NCBI GenBank assembly: GCA_030149325.1
Contig: JASBRS010000012.1
Coordinates: 1 to 39,545 of the forward strand
Direction: 5' to 3'
Length of the DNA: 39,545 nt
Source: Deinococci bacterium
GTDB lineage: Bacteria > Deinococcota > Deinococci > Deinococcales > Trueperaceae
The translations under genes were made by a program, and so were the position numbers. The notes below the pieces were generated by a model, which was given only the letters and a program-made list of their open reading frames with translations, was not told the origin of the DNA and ran no database searches. Positions 33,810 to 39,545 of the stretch are shown here, piece after piece. Each line of letters begins with the position of its first letter. Position 1 is the first letter of the stretch.

Positions 33810-35000
33810 TCAGAAGGCGCTGGTGCCGGTGATCTCCCGACCCAAGACCAGGGTGTGCACGGTGTCCGTGCCCTCGTAGGTAGCCACCGTCTCCAGGTTG
33901 AGCAGGTGCCGGATGGCGGCGTACTCGGTGGTGATGCCGTTGCCGCCGAGCAGGTCGCGGGCGGCCCGGGCGACGGCGAGGGCGGTGCGCACGTTCTCGC
34001 GCTTGGCCAGCGACACGCGGGCCGGCCGGTCGCCGCCGTCGGCCTTGAGTTGCGCCAGGCGGTAGGCGAGCAGGCTGCCCTGGGTGATGCCCGCCAGCAT
34101 GTCGGCCAGACGCTCCTGGACGATCTGCTTGCCGGCCAGCGGCTGCCCGAAGCTGGGGCGGTCGGCGACGTAGGCGGTGACCTCGTCGAAGCAGGCCTGG
34201 GCGGCTCCCAGCACCCCGAAGGCGATGCCGAAGCGCGCCTGGTTGAGGCAGCTCAGGGCGCCCTTGAGTCCCACCACGTCGAGACGGTCGGAGGCGGGGA
34301 CGACGACGTCGTCGAGGTACAGCTCGGAGGTGACCGAGGCGCGCATCGACGCCTTGGTCTTGATGTCGACGGCCTGGAAGCCCTCGGTCGAGGTGTCGAC
34401 GACGAAGCCGAGGATGTCGCCGGTGGCCTCGTCCTTCGCCCAGATGATGGCCACGTCGGCCCGCGAGCCGTTGGTGATCCAGCGCTTGACGCCGTTGAGG
34501 ACGTAGCCGTCGCCCACCTTGCGGGCCCGCGTGCGCATCGCCCCGGGGTCGCTGCCGGCGTCGGGTTCGGTCAGGCCGAAGCAGCCGACCGCCTCGCCGC
34601 TGGCCAGGCGCGGCAGCCAGCGGTCGCGCAGGGCGTCGGAGCCGTAGCGATGGATGGGGTACATCACCAGGCTCGACTGCACGCTCACGAACGACCGCAT
34701 GCCGGAATCGGCGTACTCGAGCTCGCGGTTGATGAGGCCGTAGGCGGTATAGGAGGCCCCGGCGCCGCCGTAGCGCTCGGGCAGCGTGGCGCCCAGCACG
34801 CCGAGCTCCCCGAACCGTCGCGGCAGCTCCTCGGGGAAGCGGTCGTCGCGCCACCAGTCGGCGACCGAGGGGAGGATCTCGCTGCGCACGAAGTCCCTGA
34901 CGGCGTCGCGGATCATGCGCTCCTCCGGGGTGTAGAGGGCGTCGAGGTCGTAGAAGTCCTCCAGCGACAGAGCGGTGGCGGACGGTGCGCGCGTGGTCAT
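33810..35000 (-). CDS. gcdH: Glutaryl-CoA dehydrogenase
   Basis: GcdH oxidises and decarboxylates glutaryl-CoA to crotonyl-CoA in lysine and tryptophan breakdown. The 396-residue acyl-CoA dehydrogenase has GFLEPDAGSDP-like FGLTEPDAGSDPGAM, the family-specific SVQSSLVMYPIHRYGS, KRWITNGSRADVAIIWAKDE, ARFGIAFGVLGAA, LLGGNGITTEY, and the catalytic Glu in ATYEGTDTVHTLVLGREITG. The match with GCDH is better than with short/medium-chain types. The ATG at 35000 has AGGAGG upstream; the open frame further upstream is not coding. It follows a small winged-helix-like gene by 41 bases. Confidence 0.92.
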   Translation of the reverse strand: MTTRAPSATALSLEDFYDLDALYTPEERMIRDAVRDFVRSEILPSVADWWRDDRFPEELPRRFGELGVLGATLPERYGGAGASYTAYGLINRELEYADSGMRSFVSVQSSLVMYPIHRYGSDALRDRWLPRLASGEAVGCFGLTEPDAGSDPGAMRTRARKVGDGYVLNGVKRWITNGSRADVAIIWAKDEATGDILGFVVDTSTEGFQAVDIKTKASMRASVTSELYLDDVVVPASDRLDVVGLKGALSCLNQARFGIAFGVLGAAQACFDEVTAYVADRPSFGQPLAGKQIVQERLADMLAGITQGSLLAYRLAQLKADGGDRPARVSLAKRENVRTALAVARAARDLLGGNGITTEYAAIRHLLNLETVATYEGTDTVHTLVLGREITGTSAF

Positions 35001-35041
35001 GCTGCCTCCTGGGTGCGGTCCCGGTGGAGCCGCGTATCGGT

Positions 35042-35284
35042 CTAGGGATCGCCGAAGAGCTTCTTGAGGGCGTCCTCCTTGCTCGTACGCTGCGCTACGG
35101 CGTAGCGCTGACCGTCGAGCTGCAAGCGCCCCTGCGCCACGAGCGATGCCAGAGCGGCCTCGATGGTGTCGATGGCCAGCTCTTCGAAGTGCTTCTCGTC
35201 GATGAAGCGCTGGACCTCGCGCAGCGTCGCGCCCTTCGTGCCGGACGCCTCCACGGCCTCGAAGACCCAATCGTCCACCGTCAT
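35042..35284 (-). CDS. Small winged-helix-like protein of unknown function
   Basis: The 80-residue protein (VDDWVFEAVEASGTKGATLR, EVQRFIDEKHFEEL, SLVAQGRLQLDGQRYAVA) has the helix-helix-helix-wing pattern of a small winged helix. No named family recognised. The ATG lies five bases behind TACACT, so its mRNA seems leaderless. It is directly upstream of gcdH and could regulate it, which is inference. Confidence 0.72.
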   Translation of the reverse strand: MTVDDWVFEAVEASGTKGATLREVQRFIDEKHFEELAIDTIEAALASLVAQGRLQLDGQRYAVAQRTSKEDALKKLFGDP

Positions 35285-35289
35285 GGGTC

Positions 35290-35295
35290 AGTGTA
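35290..35295 (-). promoter_or_regulatory. Leaderless-type -10 for the winged-helix gene and gcdH
   Basis: TACACT on the minus strand ends five bases before the ATG at 35284. Confidence 0.55.
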
Positions 35296-35351
35296 CGCCC
35301 CGCGGACCTGCCCGCACCGGTCGCCGTGCGTGCCGGCGCGTAAACAGGCGC

Positions 35352-36362
35352 TCAGTGGTAGGCGGGGTCGCTGCCCGGCTCGTCGGGTGCCTTGCGGTAC
35401 ACCTCGGTCGTGCCGCCCGAGAGCTCCCCCCAGCGGACGTCGTCGTCCATGCGGATGACCTTGACGGGGCAGGCACGCACGCAGGCGTCGCAATCGAGGC
35501 AGCGTTCGGGATCGAGGCGCAACACCGGGCCCTCGCCCTGCTCCGGCTCGAAGTCGCGGGAGAACGCTCCGGTGGGGCACACCCGCGTGCACACCGGACA
35601 CAGGATGCAGCCGTCGTCGATGCGGGGCAGACGCCACGGCACGGGCGTCTCGGGGGACGGCGCGGCCAGCTCCAGCACCCGGTAGCGCCGCGCCAGTTCG
35701 CGCGGTAGCGGTCGGGGGCCGTCCTCCTCGTCCTTGAGGCGGAGCATCCCCTCCAGCGGGGCCAACGCCTCGGCGGCGGAGCGTCGCACGTTGCGCAGGC
35801 CGCCGGTGAGGAGGGCGCGACGGCTGAGGCCGGCCGGCGGTCGGTCCTGGTCGAGCTGCTCGCGCTGCTCGACCCTCACCTCGATGGTGCGGCCGTGGAC
35901 GGCCACCAGCGCCTCGGCCTCGGCGATGGCCCGTGCCAGTCCCTCCAGCACCTGCGGGACCCCGACCGGGCAGTCGGCGCAATCGCCGTGCGCCAGCGTC
36001 ACGTCGCCGTGGCGGGCCACCAGCCGTACCACGTCGCCGGCCTGCAGGCGTCCGAGGCAGACCACGCTCTGGGCCGTCCCCTCGACCTGCGAGCAGCGCA
36101 CGGAGGCGCCGGGCTGGTAGCTGAGCTTGGGCTCGAGCGCCTGCGAGGGGCAGACCTGGACGCACAGCCCGCAGCCGGTGCAGTCGACCTCGTCGATCTC
36201 CACCTGGCGGCCGAGCCTCACGGCCTCGTGCGGGCATACGGCCACGCAGGCGTGGCAGGCGGTGCTCGACTGGGTCACCGCGATGCAGCGTTCGGCGCTG
36301 TAGGCCGGGGCCACGTTGGTGGCCTTCAAGACGAAGTTGAGGAGGTCCTCGAGCCCGGGCAT
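35352..36362 (-). CDS. Multi-cluster 4Fe-4S ferredoxin-domain protein
   Basis: The 336-residue protein carries five cysteine groups. Two ferredoxin motifs near the N-terminus are C36xxC39xxxC43P with C26 further up, and C61TGCGLCVQVCP. A middle group is C90, C102, C128 and C131 (CADCPVG). Two ferredoxin motifs near the C-terminus are C252ILCPVCTRVCP and C288LDCDACVRACP. It can hold four [4Fe-4S] clusters and perhaps a fifth. No signal peptide or membrane helix is seen; the internal SRRALLTG is not a Tat signal. It probably carries electrons in the cytoplasm; the donor and acceptor are unknown. It lies nine bases after aroG. Confidence 0.8.
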   Translation of the reverse strand: MPGLEDLLNFVLKATNVAPAYSAERCIAVTQSSTACHACVAVCPHEAVRLGRQVEIDEVDCTGCGLCVQVCPSQALEPKLSYQPGASVRCSQVEGTAQSVVCLGRLQAGDVVRLVARHGDVTLAHGDCADCPVGVPQVLEGLARAIAEAEALVAVHGRTIEVRVEQREQLDQDRPPAGLSRRALLTGGLRNVRRSAAEALAPLEGMLRLKDEEDGPRPLPRELARRYRVLELAAPSPETPVPWRLPRIDDGCILCPVCTRVCPTGAFSRDFEPEQGEGPVLRLDPERCLDCDACVRACPVKVIRMDDDVRWGELSGGTTEVYRKAPDEPGSDPAYH

Positions 36363-36371
36363 CGCTGGCGC

Positions 36372-37472
36372 CTAGAAGCCGTAGACCTCGTGACGCTTCT
36401 CCGAGAGCTTGGTGTGGTAGCCGGTGTCCTCGAGGTAGCGGTCGAAGGTCTCGAAGTCGACCTGCTGCTTCTGGTCGGAGAGCGCCACCGCGGGGTTGGG
36501 GTGCACCTCGATCATGATGCCGTCGGCGCCGATGGCCAGCCCGGCCTTGGTGAGCGGCACCAACAGGTCGCGACGGCCGCCGGAGTGCGTCACGTCGACC
36601 AGCACCGGCAGGTGCGTCTCGAGCTTGGCCAGCGCCACCGCGGAGACGTCGAGGGTGTTGCGGGTGTAGCGCTCGAAGGTGCGGATGCCGCGCTCGCACA
36701 GCACCACGTTGGGGTTGCCCTCGTTGAGGAGGTACTCGGCCGCCATCACCCACTCCTCGACGGTGGCCGCCAGCCCGCGCTTGAGCAGCACCGGCTTGCG
36801 GCTGCGCCCGACGGCCTTGAGGAGCGTGAAGTTCTGCATGTTGCGGGCGCCGATCTGCAGCATGTCGACGTGCTCCTCGAACAGCGGCAGCTCCTTGGCG
36901 TCCATGATCTCGCTGACGAAGGCGAGCCCGTGGCGGTCGCAGGCCTCCCGCGCCAGGCGCAGCCCCTCCTCGCCGAGCCCCTGGAAGCTGTAGGGGTCGG
37001 TGCGGGGCTTGAAGGCGCCGCCGCGGAACAGCGTGACGCCGCGCGAGGCCACCCGCGCGGCCACCGCCTCGACCTGTTCGGCCGACTCGATGGCGCACGG
37101 TCCGGCCACCAGCACGGGCGCGTGGCGTCCGCCGATGGCGACGTTGCCGACCTCCACCACGGTGTCGGCCCGATGGGCGCTGCGCGAGGTCAGGTAGTGG
37201 CGCTTCTCCTCGGCCTCCTCGAGCTGCATGCTGGCCTGGAAGATCTGCTTGAACAGGCTCTTCACGGTGGCGTCGGTGAAGGGGCCGGGGTTGGCGGCGG
37301 TGAGCGCCTCGAGCATCTCCTGCTCACGGACCGGGTCGTAGTGCGACAGCCCCATCGCCGACTGCAGCTCGCCGATGGCCTGCGCCAGGCGCGCGCGCTC
37401 CGACAGGAGCTCGAGGAGTTGCAGGTTCAGGCCGTCAATTCGGGCTCGTAGGCTCTGGATCTTCCCGTCCAT
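36372..37472 (-). CDS. aroG: Chorismate mutase / 3-deoxy-7-phosphoheptulonate synthase fusion
   Basis: The 366-residue protein has an AroQ-type chorismate mutase domain (about residues 1-90: LRARIDGLNLQLLELLSERA, HYDPVREQEML). A type I-beta DAHP synthase domain follows (VLVAGPCAIES, FRGGAFKPRTDPYSFQGLGE, VLLKRGLAATVEEW, VVLCERGIRTFE, VLVDVTHSGGRRDL, IMIEVHPNP). It starts the aromatic pathway and is inhibited by prephenate or chorismate in related fusions (B. subtilis AroA type). The end SEKRHEVYGF is family-like. It overlaps the tatC end by 38 bases. aroA is elsewhere in the window. Confidence 0.95.
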   Translation of the reverse strand: MDGKIQSLRARIDGLNLQLLELLSERARLAQAIGELQSAMGLSHYDPVREQEMLEALTAANPGPFTDATVKSLFKQIFQASMQLEEAEEKRHYLTSRSAHRADTVVEVGNVAIGGRHAPVLVAGPCAIESAEQVEAVAARVASRGVTLFRGGAFKPRTDPYSFQGLGEEGLRLAREACDRHGLAFVSEIMDAKELPLFEEHVDMLQIGARNMQNFTLLKAVGRSRKPVLLKRGLAATVEEWVMAAEYLLNEGNPNVVLCERGIRTFERYTRNTLDVSAVALAKLETHLPVLVDVTHSGGRRDLLVPLTKAGLAIGADGIMIEVHPNPAVALSDQKQQVDFETFDRYLEDTGYHTKLSEKRHEVYGF

Positions 37473-38205
37473 ACTCCGTCCTTCGTTGCGAGAAGCGCAC
37501 CACCCAGACCGTCACCTCGTAGAGCACGATGAGGGGGACCGCGACGAGCGAGAGGTTGAAGGGATCGCCGGTCGGCGTGATGACGGCTGCGAACACCAGC
37601 CCGATCACGATGGCGTAGCGGCGGTTCTTGGCGAGCGGCGCAGAGCGTAGGATGCCGATGCGGGCCAGCAGGTAGCCCAGCACGGGCATCTCGAACATCA
37701 GCCCGAAGACGCCCATGAGCATCAGGATGGTGGAGATGTAGCGGCCGATCGACAGCAGGCCGGTGGCGGCCGTCCCCAGGAAGCCGAGCAGGATGGGGAT
37801 GGTGATCGGCAGGACGGCGTAGTAGGCGAAGGCGACGCCCGTCAGGAAGGCAAGCACCGCGAAGAAGATGAAGGGCACGGCGTAGCGCCGCTCGTGCGCG
37901 TAGAGGCCGGGAGCGATGAAGCCCCAGAGCTGGCCCAGGATCACCGGCGAGGCGACCACCACACCGAAGAAGCTGGCGATCTGCATCGACACCGTGAACG
38001 GCTCGAGCACCCCGAAGTAGCTGAGCGTGGTGTTGCCCGGCAGCGGTGCCTTGAGCCAGTCCAGGATCTGGAAGCGGAACACGAAGGCCAGGCCCGAGCC
38101 CACCACCCAGGCGCCGAAAGCGATGAGGAGCCGGGTGCGCAGCTCCTCGAAGTGTTCGATCAGGGTCACGGCTGCGGTCGAACCCAACGTGGACGCCGGC
38201 CGCAC
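37435..38205 (-). CDS. tatC: Twin-arginine translocase subunit TatC
   Basis: TatC recognises twin-arginine signals and forms the translocase core. The 256-residue protein has six membrane helices and the motifs HFEELRTRLL (near residue 18), FVFRFQILDWLKAPLPG, YFGVLEPFTVSM, GFIAPGLYAHERRY and GLMFEMPVLGYLLA. The final part VITPTGDPFNLSLVAVP is conserved. GTG 38205 is used here; a later GTG at 38169 (TLIEHFEELR) is possible because the first twelve residues look unconserved. It follows tatA by 37 bases. Confidence 0.92.
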   Translation of the reverse strand: MRPASTLGSTAAVTLIEHFEELRTRLLIAFGAWVVGSGLAFVFRFQILDWLKAPLPGNTTLSYFGVLEPFTVSMQIASFFGVVVASPVILGQLWGFIAPGLYAHERRYAVPFIFFAVLAFLTGVAFAYYAVLPITIPILLGFLGTAATGLLSIGRYISTILMLMGVFGLMFEMPVLGYLLARIGILRSAPLAKNRRYAIVIGLVFAAVITPTGDPFNLSLVAVPLIVLYEVTVWVVRFSQRRTEYGREDPEPTSPN

Positions 38206-38242
38206 CCGGAAGGGGCGCGGCCGTCACGGCCTGGTGGCGGGT

Positions 38243-38578
38243 TCAGGCTCCCTTCGCCTCGTTGTCGCCCTCGGCGGGGGCGGCCGCGGGGGCCGCTTCC
38301 GCGGGAGCCGCAGCCTGCGTCGGTGCCGACGCAGCCGCACCTTCACTGGCGGTCGCCGTGGCGGGCGCCGCGGCGGGCGCCTTGGCAGGCGCCTTCGAGC
38401 CGCTGTCGTTCGCCTCCGCCTCGAAGTCCTCCTTCATGTCCTTCACGCCCTTGCGGAACTCGCGGACGGACTGACCGAGACCCTTGGCCATCTCCGGTAG
38501 CCTGCGCGGCCCGAAGATGAGCAGAACGACCAGCAGGATGATCAACAACTCGGGAAGGCCCAGCGACCCTATTCTCAT
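38243..38578 (-). CDS. tatA: Sec-independent translocase TatA
   Basis: TatA polymers form the translocation site in the membrane. The 111-residue protein has the short N-terminal helix IGSLGLPELLIILLVVLLIF, the hinge FGPRRLPEMAKGLG, and the amphipathic helix GQSVREFRKGVKDM. The tail is rich in Ala and Pro (APAAAPATATASEGAAAS). The ATG at 38578 has GGAGG twelve bases upstream. The tatA-tatC-aroG order here is unusual in having aroG attached; it may share the tatA promoter. Confidence 0.92.
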   Translation of the reverse strand: MRIGSLGLPELLIILLVVLLIFGPRRLPEMAKGLGQSVREFRKGVKDMKEDFEAEANDSGSKAPAKAPAAAPATATASEGAAASAPTQAAAPAEAAPAAAPAEGDNEAKGA

Positions 38579-38600
38579 GGATGTGCCTCCATCGCGCACA

Positions 38601-38609
38601 AGCGTAGCA
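38601..38609 (-). promoter_or_regulatory. Extended -10 promoter for tatA-tatC
   Basis: The minus strand reads TGC then TACGCT, an extended -10. It leaves a short leader with GGAGG before the ATG at 38578. Confidence 0.5.
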
Positions 38610-38738
38610 TCCAGCGAGCGTCGACTCGGTGGTCTGAGGCGACGGTCGGGAGGGGGCGCGACGGGGACGGCCCCGCGGCCATGCCGGGGGTCGCGGTCGG
38701 CGGGCCGTTAGGCGCGTCTCGCACGGGGATTCGGTCCG

Positions 38739-38768
38739 TTGACAGGCGAAAATGGGGCGTGCTAACTT
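38739..38768 (+). promoter_or_regulatory. Strong promoter for the tRNA-tuf operon
   Basis: TTGACA (38739-38744) and TAACTT (38763-38768) are 18 bases apart, and TGC precedes the -10, giving a -35, an extended TG and a -10. This is the strongest promoter in the window and stands 80 bases before the first tRNA, as expected for stable RNA. Confidence 0.8.
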
Positions 38769-38849
38769 AGGCATTCGGACGTCAGCCCGGGACCCACCTC
38801 CGAAGCTCGGGGGCGCGGGCGAGCGTCGGCGGGGCCGCGGTTGCGGCGC

Positions 38850-38925
38850 GCCACCCTAGCTCAACCGGTAGAGCATCCGACTTGTAATCGGAAGGTTGTC
38901 GGTTCGACTCCGATGGGTGGCTCCA
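38850..38925 (+). tRNA. tRNA-Thr (anticodon TGT)
   Basis: The acceptor GCCACCC pairs with GGGTGGC, followed by T and encoded CCA. The anticodon loop CTTGTAA between TCCGA and TCGGA gives anticodon TGT at 38883-38885, reading ACA and ACG. The T loop GTTCGACTC is normal. First gene of the tRNA-tuf cluster, as thrU in E. coli. Confidence 0.97.
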
Positions 38926-38969
38926 CGACGCGAAGGCCGCGGACTCCGCGGGTGCGATGTCCAGGGTGC

Positions 38970-39055
38970 GGGTAGGTGCCCGAGTGGTTAAAGGGGACGG
39001 ACTGTAAATCCGTTGGCTTTTGCCTACGCTGGTTCGAATCCAGCCCTGCCCACCA
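38970..39055 (+). tRNA. tRNA-Tyr (anticodon GTA)
   Basis: The acceptor GGGTAGG pairs with CCTGCCC (one G-T wobble), and discriminator A and CCA follow. The anticodon loop CTGTAAA gives GTA at 39004-39006. A long variable arm is present, as in class II tRNA-Tyr. It matches tyrU in the E. coli order. Confidence 0.97.
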
Positions 39056-39056
39056 C

Positions 39057-39090
39057 CGTCGGCCACGGCCGACGTCCGCCTACGGGCGGA
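39057..39090 (+). repeat. Two tandem hairpins between tRNA-Tyr and tRNA-Gly
   Basis: CGTCGGCC and GGCCGACG form an eight-base inverted repeat with only AC between (39057-39074), so the closing pairs probably open to give a four-base loop. Directly after it, TCCGCC and GGCGGA enclose the stable TACG tetraloop (39075-39090). They lie two bases after the tRNA CCA and may guide processing or attenuation. Confidence 0.7.
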
Positions 39091-39098
39091 ACCAGAAC

Positions 39099-39174
<76 letters not shown>

Positions 39175-39179
39175 GTCCA

Positions 39180-39223
39180 GGTCCTGTGCGCGCTGGCGCC
39201 GAGGCGGCTCGTCGCACAGGACC
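39180..39223 (+). repeat. Long inverted repeat between tRNA-Gly and tRNA-Thr
   Basis: GGTCCTGTGCG (39180-39190) and CGCACAGGACC (39213-39223) are perfect inverted repeats of 11 bases separated by 22 GC-rich bases. The RNA stem would lie six bases after the tRNA-Gly CCA. It resembles a processing stem (RNase III type) in a tRNA precursor. Confidence 0.7.
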
Positions 39224-39251
39224 GGGCGGCAACGACGGGGTACGAAGGCGG

Positions 39252-39326
<75 letters not shown>

Positions 39327-39404
39327 AGGCTGAACCCCGAAGCCGGATCGAGTCGCGCTCGCGAACACGCGGGCCGGCTCGTTTCGGCTGGGAAAGGACG
39401 CTAG

Positions 39405-39545
<141 letters not shown>

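Noticed and set aside
35790-35830. SRRALLTG in the Fe-S protein as a Tat signal
   Set aside because: It is internal, at about residue 180, with no hydrophobic stretch after it, and the chain before it holds cluster-binding cysteines.

Overview
The window is high-GC chromosomal DNA with densely packed genes and strong G/C preference at most third codon positions. The gene content suggests a bacterium of the Deinococcota, perhaps near Trueperaceae. Pointers are a CsaB/DUF5693 pair of the kind used for S-layer anchoring, a lipid-A-disaccharide-synthase-related protein, many start codons lying 5-8 bases after a -10 hexamer (leaderless-style promoters, known from Deinococcus), and an EF-Tu start of the Thermus/Deinococcus type. 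The lineage is an inference; no 16S rRNA is present. I see no phage, insertion sequence or CRISPR array.

Layout. Positions 1-6564 (minus strand) run pyrG, udk, DUF5693, csaB, a secreted TPR protein and a Crp/Fnr regulator cut by the window edge. Positions 6665-7881 (plus) form a fluoride module: extended -10 promoter, fluoride riboswitch, crcB/fluC and two DUF190 genes with overlapping stop/start codons. Positions 7896-10755 hold gmk, rpoZ, coaBC and an argR-type regulator. A large secreted TPR gene at 10852-13143 is split by an in-frame amber codon. Then come a TraB-family membrane protein, a TrkA-type potassium channel and a flavin-binding split-barrel protein (minus), and a small membrane protein with a two-GAF histidine kinase (plus).

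Positions 18486-19235 (minus) carry rpmE and sufE. Positions 19315-23392 (plus) carry aroA, cmk, nadK and an LpxB-related gene. zapE is divergent from a B12-uptake operon (btuF, btuC, btuD) that is preceded by a consensus promoter, a cobalamin riboswitch and an intrinsic terminator. Positions 27517-29967 (minus) carry a sulfolipid pair: sqdB (UDP-sulfoquinovose synthase) and an SqdX-type glycosyltransferase. Next are an MrfA-like helicase, two poorly known genes, a glutaryl-CoA dehydrogenase, a small winged-helix-like protein, a multi-cluster Fe-S protein, a chorismate mutase-DAHP synthase fusion, tatC and tatA. The window ends with a strong promoter and the conserved order tRNA-Thr, tRNA-Tyr, tRNA-Gly, tRNA-Thr, tuf.

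Most worth a second look: the fluoride riboswitch operon with paired DUF190 proteins; an ArgR homologue lacking the two acidic residues that normally hold arginine; a complete two-gene sulfolipid pathway whose sqdB has A/C-ended codons; a tuf fragment in which all 46 third positions are G or T; the amber-split TPR gene; and a CoaC domain without its usual catalytic cysteine.
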